Assembly (NCBI GenBank): GCA_000436035.1
Contig: FR893259.1
Span: 65,636 to 90,299, forward strand
Length of the DNA stretch: 24,664 nt
From: Prevotella sp. CAG:732
Lineage (GTDB): Bacteria > Bacteroidota > Bacteroidia > Bacteroidales > Bacteroidaceae
Direction: 5' to 3'
The notes under the pieces are model-generated. The model worked only from the letters and a program-made list of their open reading frames with translations. It had not been told where the DNA came from and did no database searches. The translations under genes and the position numbers were made by a program. Of this stretch, positions 8,339-14,179 are shown piece after piece. The stretch's first letter is position 1. The number at the start of each line of letters is the position of its first letter.

Positions 8339-8385
8339 TAAAAAGTCCTCCCTGCCATCACTGTTGTTCTATGGCAAGAAGGACT
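8339..8385 (-). terminator. Intrinsic terminator of the TolB-like gene
   Basis: Bases 8344-8358 pair with 8371-8385. Read on the minus strand the 15-bp stem (AGTCCTTCTTGCCAT with ATGGCAGGGAGGACT) is continuous with two G-U wobbles and is followed by TTTTAT. On the plus strand the same two positions would be C-A mismatches, so the structure is built for leftward RNA. Confidence 0.75.
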
Positions 8386-8415
8386 ACTATCTTTGTTTCT
8401 ATCAAGAAGGAAGAA

Positions 8416-8467
8416 ACAACATCAGTATGCCCCAAACGGAATGTTAGGCAAGATATGCCGATGTTGT
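8416..8467 (-). other. Second hairpin just after the TolB-like gene
   Basis: ACAACATC (8416-8423) and GATGTTGT (8460-8467) pair, with weaker pairing continuing inward. On the minus strand the stem is followed by TTTCTTCC, a poor T tract. It starts 13 bases after the TolB-like stop codon and may be a first terminator or a 3'-end protecting stem. Confidence 0.4.
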
Positions 8468-8479
8468 CTTCTACCATTT

Positions 8480-9457
8480 TTACTCATATTTGAATCGCCA
8501 AATCTGATAGTTTCCCACATTGTTACCTCTATCAGATACAAAATAGATATAGCCATCTGTGGTCCAATATGGCTGACCATCATACGATTTGTTGATTGTA
8601 AGTTGAGTTAGATTGTTGCCATCCACATCAATCACATAGAGGTCAGCATCTTTTTTATCTTTCTTTGAAGACTGGAAAACAAGGCGAGTACCATCAGGAC
8701 TCCAACGAGGATTTAAGGCAAATCCCTTTTTAGCATCAGTTAACTGTACCTGCTCACTTCCATCAATGTTCATAATCCAAATACTAGTGCTCTTTGCATC
8801 GCTAGAATACTTAACGTATGCGATGCGTTTACCATCTGGGGAGAAGCAAGGTTGATACCCATTGCCTAAGAGTACGTTTTCACCTGTCTTCAAGTTTCTC
8901 AACCAAATTTCACTGTTTTCTACCACAATAGTGCTATAGCCGAAGCCAAAGAATGAAGCAAAGTTTGCTTTTGAATAATAAGAACGCTGAATTTTGTCAT
9001 AAACAAGCAAATTGCCTTCTTTATTAAAACTTGGGTACTCCTCAAATGCATCAGTACTTTCAGTGATTTGCGACAAAGCCTTGCCCTTGCTATCAAACAT
9101 GGTATATATATCAGCTGAAGAAGCACCATCTTGTCTACAACTAAAAGCAATCTTACCTGTAGCTGGGTTGTAACAAGGAGTGCGGTTGTTGTTTTTACCA
9201 CTGGTCTTTTGTGACATAGCAGCAGAGAAAGGATTGTCCTTCTTATAAATGTTGAAATACTTACCATTCTCTCTTACACTGAAGAATAGCGCAGAACCAT
9301 TGTCACCGCCAAATGGATCTAAGCAAGGTTCCTGATTATCAGTCACTTGCGTCAATGTCGCAAGGTTTTCACCGGTCATCGTAATGGCCAACTTCTTCTT
9401 AGCAGCAGTTGACAAGGCTACACATGCCAACAACCCGACAAATAATACTTTCTTCAT
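8480..9457 (-). CDS. Secreted TolB-like beta-propeller (PD40 repeat) protein
   Basis: The protein has 325 residues. An N-terminal signal peptide (MKKVLFVGLLACVALSTAA, 1-19) points to export. The mature part is made of WD40-like/PD40 blades with recognisable repeats: CFSPDGKRIAYVKYSSD, RWSPDGTRLVFQSSK, PYWTTDGYIYFVSDR, and earlier degenerate copies (PCYNPATGKIAFSCRQDG, PSFNKEGNLLVYDK). TolB of the Tol-Pal envelope complex has such a propeller, but this protein lacks the TolB N-terminal domain and no tol or pal genes are near, so it is better called a periplasmic or surface propeller of unknown partner. It has its own consensus promoter (9547-9578) with a leader of about 80 bases, and a strong terminator. 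It is divergent from the small lipoprotein gene at 9786. Confidence 0.8.
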   Translation of the reverse strand: MKKVLFVGLLACVALSTAAKKKLAITMTGENLATLTQVTDNQEPCLDPFGGDNGSALFFSVRENGKYFNIYKKDNPFSAAMSQKTSGKNNNRTPCYNPATGKIAFSCRQDGASSADIYTMFDSKGKALSQITESTDAFEEYPSFNKEGNLLVYDKIQRSYYSKANFASFFGFGYSTIVVENSEIWLRNLKTGENVLLGNGYQPCFSPDGKRIAYVKYSSDAKSTSIWIMNIDGSEQVQLTDAKKGFALNPRWSPDGTRLVFQSSKKDKKDADLYVIDVDGNNLTQLTINKSYDGQPYWTTDGYIYFVSDRGNNVGNYQIWRFKYE

Positions 9458-9546
9458 AAGCTACGTTTTTATAAATTATTTAAGTAATATGCTAATTAAG
9501 AAGAATACCACATTCTAATTAAAAGGGTATTAATTGAAATTGTAGG

Positions 9547-9578
9547 CAAAGATAAGACAAAATAATCAAACTACCAAA
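9547..9578 (-). promoter_or_regulatory. Promoter of the TolB-like gene
   Basis: On the minus strand TTTG (9578-9575), a 20-base spacer and TATCTTTG (9554-9547) match the phylum consensus exactly. The resulting leader of about 80 bases is longer than for other genes here. Confidence 0.75.
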
Positions 9579-9698
9579 TAAAAATCAAAAAAATCTATAT
9601 TTTTCTCATTATTTTTTTGAAGTATCGGCATAATTCCGTGGTAAAATGTTAATTTCACCTCTAATAATAATAAGTTGTCTTAAGTTTCTAATCTAAAC

Positions 9699-9730
9699 CT
9701 TGGTTCTTCCAAATATTTGCTGTAACTTTG
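9699..9730 (+). promoter_or_regulatory. Promoter of the small lipoprotein gene
   Basis: TAACTTTG at 9723-9730 is a full -7 match. CTTG at 9699-9702 is a three-of-four -33 match at 20-base spacing. The expected leader is about 45 bases. Confidence 0.65.
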
Positions 9731-9785
9731 CAAAAGCAATGCATACACCAACGCAGAGAAATCTGCAAAAACAACAAACGAAAGA

Positions 9786-10169
9786 ATGAAAAAAATCATA
9801 TTGAGTTTGATAGCCATCATTTGCATGGCATCTTGCACCGAGTCGATAGAGGACAAGGCGGCTCGCGAGGCAAAGGAATACACAGAGAAGGTATGTCCTA
9901 CCCCATTCGTCAACGATGCCAGGACCGACAGCGCAGCCTTCGACAAGGGCAGCCGCACCTACACCTACTACGTCACGCTACGTGGCAAGATAGACAATTC
10001 TCTGCTCATCAAAGCCAACCAAAAGAAGTTGCATGATGCACAGAAGCAATCCCTCGACAACAATCCTGGACTGTTGAAGTACAAGGAGGCTCACTTCGCC
10101 TTCCGTGTCATCTATCGTTCTGCGAAAGACCCTAAAGTTGTGCTGATGGATGAGACTTTCAAGTACTAA
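9786..10169 (+). CDS. Small predicted lipoprotein, unknown function
   Basis: This 127-residue protein has a lipoprotein signal peptide (MKKIILSLIAIICMASC). The lipobox M-A-S-C puts the lipidated Cys at 17, so it should be anchored in the envelope. The mature part of about 110 residues is charged, with an apparent helix at 21-35 (EDKAAREAKEYTEK) and another around residues 78-90. A beta-rich end (HFAFRVIYRSAKDPKVVLMDETFKY) follows. I do not recognise a named family. It is monocistronic with its own promoter (9699-9730) and a perfect 16-bp terminator. The gene to its right is convergent and the gene to its left divergent, so context gives no functional hint. Confidence 0.75.
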   Translation: MKKIILSLIAIICMASCTESIEDKAAREAKEYTEKVCPTPFVNDARTDSAAFDKGSRTYTYYVTLRGKIDNSLLIKANQKKLHDAQKQSLDNNPGLLKYKEAHFAFRVIYRSAKDPKVVLMDETFKY

Positions 10170-10201
10170 GCAAACAGGAAAGCCCCAGCATAGTAAACAC
10201 A

Positions 10202-10241
10202 AAAGCCCCAGCATGTAAAAATAAATACATGCTGGGGCTTT
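10202..10241 (+). terminator. Intrinsic terminator of the lipoprotein gene
   Basis: AAAGCCCCAGCATGTA (10202-10217) and TACATGCTGGGGCTTT (10226-10241) make a perfect 16-bp stem with an 8-base loop. The left arm's AAAGCCCCAGCAT is also present 23 bases upstream (10179-10191), so the right arm could pair with either copy. Confidence 0.85.
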
Positions 10242-10247
10242 CTGTTT

Positions 10248-10365
10248 CTAGCCACTTTTTAGAACTTACATCCCTAGGGATTTTTTGCTCCCTAGTTAGG
10301 TAAAATTTCACGCCTAGTTAGGTATGAATTTTTCCCTAACTAGGAAAAAATCAAAGTGGTACTAG
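10248..10365. repeat. Nested CTAG-centred inverted repeats, about 22-base period
   Basis: CCTAGTTAGG occurs at 10291-10300 and 10313-10322, and its inverse CCTAACTAGG at 10335-10344: 22 bases apart each. CCCTAGGG (10272-10279) and CTAG at 10248-10251 and 10362-10365 extend the series. Outer arms CTAGCCACTTT (10248-10258) and AAAGTGG-TA-CTAG (10353-10365) are inverted to each other, as are GATTTTTT (10279-10286) and AAAAAATC (10345-10352), so the whole block folds concentrically. It fills the gap between convergent genes. Confidence 0.65.
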
Positions 10366-10366
10366 G

Positions 10367-10645
10367 CTACAATCCCATCTGCTCCAAGGCAGTGGCAAGT
10401 TGATCGGGACAACTTGTCAATTTATTTCCACAGCGGATGCCTTTCAAACGTTTCTTCACCTCTGCTGCCTTCATACCTTGCACCAAAGAGCAAATGCCCT
10501 TAGTATTGCCATCGCAACCACCGATAAACTGCACTTCCTCCACATTGCCCTCATCATCCACTGAGATGTTGATAAACTTGGAGCAAGTACCTTGCGTCTG
10601 ATAAGTCACCTTTGTCAGGTGCTTCTTGTTGTCATTCTTTAGCAT
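10367..10645 (-). CDS. Small TSCPD-domain protein
   Basis: This 92-residue protein resembles the small uncharacterised TSCPD-domain proteins whose name-giving motif is seen as L-T-S-C-P-D (76-81). The same domain forms the C-terminus of some class II ribonucleotide reductases. Five Cys (21, 44, 52, 72, 79) suggest metal or redox chemistry (inference). Conserved features include GTCSKFINI, FIGGCDGNTKGI and IRCGNKLTSCPDQLA. The frame extends to 10687, but the ATG at 10645 is chosen because GGAGGG precedes it by 6 bases and the extra 14 residues would be encoded across a terminator hairpin. It lies after the YebC-family gene on the same strand, separated by that hairpin (10664-10699), so it is expressed by read-through or from an unseen promoter. 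Confidence 0.8.
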   Translation of the reverse strand: MLKNDNKKHLTKVTYQTQGTCSKFINISVDDEGNVEEVQFIGGCDGNTKGICSLVQGMKAAEVKKRLKGIRCGNKLTSCPDQLATALEQMGL

Positions 10646-10663
10646 AACGTTCCCTCCAAAATT

Positions 10664-10699
10664 TAAAAAGAGGGATGTCTCTTCCAAGAAATCCCTCTT
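10664..10699 (-). terminator. Terminator after the YebC-family gene
   Basis: On the minus strand AAGAGGGAT (10699-10691) pairs with ATCCCTCTT (10676-10668), followed by a T run. It sits in the 85-base gap between the YebC-family stop and the TSCPD start, ending about 20 bases before the latter. It probably lowers rather than abolishes transcription into that gene. Confidence 0.75.
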
Positions 10700-10730
10700 C
10701 TATTGATATATCAATATATTGTTCTGATGA

Positions 10731-11474
10731 TTATTCTGCGTCTGCAGGAATCTCTGGCTTCATGTTAGTATAGACAGTCTGAACATCGTCAAACTCCTCC
10801 AACTTCTCCACCATCTTGTCGATAGTCTCACGCTCCTCAGGAGTTACATCCTTCAAGTCGTTAGGAATGTAGGTGAACTCAGCACCTGTTACCTCGAAGC
10901 CCTCAGCCTCCAAATGCTTCTGGATTTCGCCGAAGCTTGTTGGAGCACCGTAGATAGTGATTTCGTCGTTCTCCTCATCCTCATCGAACTCATCCTCTAC
11001 TCCGTAGTCGATCAAGTCGAGAATCATCTCGTCCATATCCAAGCCTTCCTTCTTCTTGAATGTGAAGACAGCTTTGTGGTCGAAAAGGAATGAGAGAGAA
11101 CCTGTAGTACCGAGGTTACCGCTGAACTTGTTGAATACAGAACGAACGTCGGCTACGGTACGAGTGGTGTTGTCGGTCAAAGTGTCAACGAAGACAGCTA
11201 CTCCGTGAGGACCATATCCCTCGTATGTTACCTCCTTGTAATCGCTAGTGTCCTTACCCATCGCATTCTTGATGGCACGGGCGATGTTATCCTTAGGCAT
11301 GTTCTCACGCTTACAGTTAGCGATGATAGCACGCAATGTTGGGTTGTTCTCTGGCTCTGGACCGCCTGCCTTTACTGCGATAGCGATCTGCTTGCCCAAC
11401 TTAGTAAATGTCTTGGCCATGTGGCCCCATCTTTTCAGCTTTGTAGCTTTACGATATTCAAATGCTCTTCCCAT
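10731..11474 (-). CDS. YebC/PmpR (TACO1) family protein
   Basis: This 247-residue protein is full length for the family. The N-terminal domain has the typical positive helix-rich stretch (KWGHMAKTFTKLGKQI-like, with RW-GH at about 15-18, then the signature NPTLRAIIANCKRENMPKDN). The middle contains YEGYGPHGVAVFV and TDNTTRTVADVRSVF. The C-terminus carries an acidic insertion (DEFDEDEENDE). Members have been described as DNA-binding regulators and, more recently, as ribosome-associated factors that help translate proline-rich stretches; which applies here cannot be told from sequence. It starts 41 bases after the pheT stop with no terminator between, so it is probably cotranscribed with pheT, which fits a translation role. 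Confidence 0.92.
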   Translation of the reverse strand: MGRAFEYRKATKLKRWGHMAKTFTKLGKQIAIAVKAGGPEPENNPTLRAIIANCKRENMPKDNIARAIKNAMGKDTSDYKEVTYEGYGPHGVAVFVDTLTDNTTRTVADVRSVFNKFSGNLGTTGSLSFLFDHKAVFTFKKKEGLDMDEMILDLIDYGVEDEFDEDEENDEITIYGAPTSFGEIQKHLEAEGFEVTGAEFTYIPNDLKDVTPEERETIDKMVEKLEEFDDVQTVYTNMKPEIPADAE

Positions 11475-11515
11475 TGGAATAAATTTTTAAATGTTTATCG
11501 TTTTGTTTCTAATAA

Positions 11516-13984
11516 TTATCTCAATTCTGCATTCAACTTACCAGTCAAGTTGGCGATGAGCTTCTTCATGATAGCCTCAATCTGCTTGTCATTCAGAGTC
11601 TTCTCCTCATCCTGGAGGATGAAGTTGACTGCATAGCTCTTCTTGCCTGCTGGCAAGTTCTTACCCTCATAGACATCGAAGAGAACAACACTCTTGAGGA
11701 GTTTCTTCTCGGTCTGACGGGCAATCTGCTCTATCTGCTCAAACTCTACGTTCTTGTCAACCAAGAGAGCCAAGTCGCGGCTTACAGATGGATACTTGCT
11801 GATGTCTGTGTAAGTGAGGTTCACCTTCTTGATAGCCTTCATCAAGTTGTCCCAGTGTACATCGGCATAGAATACATCCTGCTCGATGTCGAAAGCCTTC
11901 TTCAACTTGTGGCTCAAGATACCCAACTCTACCAATACCTTGCCTGCACGTGTCTCATACTGCACGCCCTTGGAGAAGATATTGTTGTCGCTGTGCTTCA
12001 CTACCACGTTGTTGAATGGCATACCCACACGACGGAGGATGTTCTCTACCACCGCCTTCAACTCGTAGATGCTGCTCTGCTCATCAGCATGAGCCCAGTT
12101 GCCCTCTACTCGCTTACCTGTGATGAAGAGAGAGATGTGACCTTCCTGGTTGTAACCCTTGATAGGATTCTCGGCATCCCACTTCTCCTTATTATATATA
12201 TAGGTGTTACCTACCTCGAAGAACTTCAAGTTGGCACTCTTGTGGTTGATGTTGCGAGATACACTCTCCAAACCACCAAACAACATGGTCTGACGCATCA
12301 CACCGAGGTCAGCGCTCAATGGATTCATCACCTTCACGGTATGCTCATCAGGATACTTATTGAGGTCGAAGTCTGTATAGTAGCTAGCCTTGGTCAAGGA
12401 GTTGTTCAAGATCTCCAAGAAGCCCTCGCCTACCAACTGCTCTGCCACGATGTTCTGGGTATGATAGTGCTTGTCTTCCTCACCTTGAACGGTCAAAGAG
12501 CTCTTCAACTGGGTAGGAATCTCGACATTGTTGTAGCCATAGATACGGAGGATATCCTCTACCACGTCGCAAGGACGCTGAACATCCACACGGTATGGAG
12601 GAACGAGGAGGTCAAGTCCCTCTGCATCTTCCTTCACAATCTTCATCTCCAAAGAAGTAGCGATGCTCTTGATGGTCTCGGCACCAATCTCCTTACCGAT
12701 GAGACGATGAGCGTACTCATAGTTCAAGCGAACAGGGAATTCCTGGATAGGCTCTGGATATACATCCTTGATTTGCATAGAAATCTTACCGCCAGCCAAC
12801 TGCTTGCAGAGGATGGCAGCTTGTTTGAGAGCATAAATCTGTCCGTTTGGATCAACGCCACGCTCGAAACGATAGCTAGCATCAGTACTCAAACCATGAC
12901 GGCGTGCGCTCTTGCGAATCCAAGTTGGGTGGAAGTAAGCACTCTCCAAAACCACGCTCTTGGTTGTCTCGTAAGTACCAGAACCCTTGCCACCGAAGAT
13001 ACCGGCGATACACATAGGCTCCTCGGCATTGCAGATGCTCAAGTCGTGCTCACCAAGGGTGTGCTCCTCGCCATCGAGGGTGACAAACTTGGTTCCCTCT
13101 GGTTGGGTGCGAACGACAATCTTATGACCTGTAACCATGTCGGCATCGAAGCAGTGCAAAGGCTGACCGTATGCCATCATGATATAGTTGGTGATATCCA
13201 CGATATTGTTGATAGGACGCAAGCCGATGATGTTCAACTTGTCCTGCAACCACTTAGGGCTTTCCTTTACCTCGCAGTCGGTGATGCTGACGCAAGCATA
13301 ACGCTTGCAAGCATCGGTATTATGAATCTCCACCTCGATAGGAAGGTCCTCGTTATCTACGACAAACTCATCGCAAGAAGGGCGATGCAAAGAAGTCTGA
13401 TAACCATTCTGCTTCAACCAAGCATAGAGGTCACGAGCCACACCATAGTGACCGAGCGCATCGGCACGGTTGGCAGTGATGTCAATCTCGATGAGCCAGT
13501 CGCTCTCCAAGTGGTAGTACTCAGCAGCAGGCTGACCTACAGGAGCATCCTCAGGGAGCACGATGATACCAGCGTGGTCGGTTCCCACACCAATCTCATC
13601 CTCGGCACAAATCATACCGAAGCTCTCTACGCCACGAAGCTTGCTTTTCTTGATTGTAAAACTCTGGTCGCCGTCGTAAAGCACGCAGCCCAAGTCGGCT
13701 ACGATTACCTTCTGACCTGCTGCCACGTTAGGAGCACCGCAGACAATCTGCTGTGGCTCGCCCTTGCCCAAGTCAACGGTTGTCACATGGAGGTGGTCGC
13801 TGTTAGGATGCATCTCGCATGTCAATACTTTACCCACGTAAAGACCTTTCAATCCACCCTTGATGGACTGAACTTCTTCCAAAGCGTCAACTTCGAGACC
13901 GCAAGAGGTCAGCGCGTCCGCTGTCTCCTGGGGTGTCAAGTCGAAATCGACGTATTCTTTAAGCCATTTGTAAGAAACGTTCAT
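11516..13984 (-). CDS. pheT: Phenylalanyl-tRNA synthetase beta subunit
   Basis: At 822 residues this is full length for the bacterial beta subunit, which pairs with PheS in an alpha2-beta2 enzyme to charge tRNA-Phe and to edit Tyr-tRNA-Phe. Order of domains: an N-terminal MNVSYKWLKEYVDFDL, then an EMAP/OB tRNA-binding domain (about 42-155, including VCGAPNVAAGQKV and LRGVESFGMICAEDEIG). ITANRADALGHYGVARDL follows at about 168-185, then the B3/4 editing domain, B5, and a catalytic-like domain with RPCDVVEDILRIYGY. The C-terminal ferredoxin-fold anticodon-binding domain spans about 731-822 (YPSVSRDLALLVD). pheS is not adjacent, as is common in this phylum. The start at 13984 gives the family N-terminus. 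Promoter at 14019-14050. Confidence 0.97.
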   Translation of the reverse strand: MNVSYKWLKEYVDFDLTPQETADALTSCGLEVDALEEVQSIKGGLKGLYVGKVLTCEMHPNSDHLHVTTVDLGKGEPQQIVCGAPNVAAGQKVIVADLGCVLYDGDQSFTIKKSKLRGVESFGMICAEDEIGVGTDHAGIIVLPEDAPVGQPAAEYYHLESDWLIEIDITANRADALGHYGVARDLYAWLKQNGYQTSLHRPSCDEFVVDNEDLPIEVEIHNTDACKRYACVSITDCEVKESPKWLQDKLNIIGLRPINNIVDITNYIMMAYGQPLHCFDADMVTGHKIVVRTQPEGTKFVTLDGEEHTLGEHDLSICNAEEPMCIAGIFGGKGSGTYETTKSVVLESAYFHPTWIRKSARRHGLSTDASYRFERGVDPNGQIYALKQAAILCKQLAGGKISMQIKDVYPEPIQEFPVRLNYEYAHRLIGKEIGAETIKSIATSLEMKIVKEDAEGLDLLVPPYRVDVQRPCDVVEDILRIYGYNNVEIPTQLKSSLTVQGEEDKHYHTQNIVAEQLVGEGFLEILNNSLTKASYYTDFDLNKYPDEHTVKVMNPLSADLGVMRQTMLFGGLESVSRNINHKSANLKFFEVGNTYIYNKEKWDAENPIKGYNQEGHISLFITGKRVEGNWAHADEQSSIYELKAVVENILRRVGMPFNNVVVKHSDNNIFSKGVQYETRAGKVLVELGILSHKLKKAFDIEQDVFYADVHWDNLMKAIKKVNLTYTDISKYPSVSRDLALLVDKNVEFEQIEQIARQTEKKLLKSVVLFDVYEGKNLPAGKKSYAVNFILQDEEKTLNDKQIEAIMKKLIANLTGKLNAELR

Positions 13985-14018
13985 TATAATGATTTTTATT
14001 GTATTCTCTAAAACTTTG

Positions 14019-14050
14019 CAAAATTACAAAAAAAACTACATTTAGACGAA
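14019..14050 (-). promoter_or_regulatory. pheT promoter
   Basis: On the minus strand TAATTTTG (14026-14019) matches the -7 box. TTCG (14050-14047), 20 bases upstream, is a weaker -33 match. The leader would be about 25-30 bases, too short for a T-box or a leader-peptide attenuator. Confidence 0.6.
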
Positions 14051-14110
14051 AATTCGGGCGTATATTTGCACTTATTAAAAGTTTAGCTCTATTTTTCGGC
14101 TCTTTGCCTA

Positions 14111-14161
14111 GAAAAAAATCGCAAGTGCCAGCATCGTCAGTTAATGCTAGTACTTGCGATT
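14111..14161 (-). terminator. Terminator of the penicillin-binding protein gene
   Basis: AATCGCAAGT (14117-14126) pairs with ACTTGCGATT (14152-14161), and AGCAT with ATGCT inside it. On the minus strand the stem is followed by seven T. It starts 18 bases after the stop codon. Confidence 0.85.
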
Positions 14162-14179
14162 AAAAATGAAGTTGCTCTT

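Larger units (their letters stand above)
8008..8479. other. 472-base AT-rich intergenic region
   Basis: This gap lies between lepA and the TolB-like gene, both leftward. It holds the lepA promoter at its left end and two hairpins at its right end (8339-8385 and 8416-8467) that belong to the TolB-like transcript. The stretch 8041-8335 is AT-rich without a supported reading frame on either strand, apart from a small palindrome ACGAGACTCGT at about 8301-8311. I see no RNA gene in it. Confidence 0.6.
9458..9785. other. Divergent intergenic region with two promoters
   Basis: This 328-base AT-rich gap carries the leftward promoter of the TolB-like gene (9547-9578) and the rightward promoter of the lipoprotein gene (9699-9730). 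The TolB-like leader (9458-9540) contains a possible weak stem (AATACC near 9504 with GGTATT near 9526). Nothing else is recognisable. Confidence 0.6.

Noticed and set aside
8393..8611. Small plus-strand frame at the end of the TolB-like gene
   Set aside because: It overlaps the terminator hairpin and the TolB-like coding end, with no promoter or domain.
8480..9457. Calling the propeller gene tolB
   Set aside because: It lacks the TolB N-terminal domain and any tol-pal neighbours; only the PD40 propeller is supported.
10646..10687. Fourteen-residue extension of the TSCPD protein
   Set aside because: It would run through the YebC-family terminator hairpin, while a good ribosome site precedes the ATG at 10645.
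11855..14011. 718-residue open frame on the plus strand antisense to pheT
   Set aside because: It lies almost wholly over pheT, which has full family motifs. The antisense product has no recognisable domain and simply reflects codon bias.
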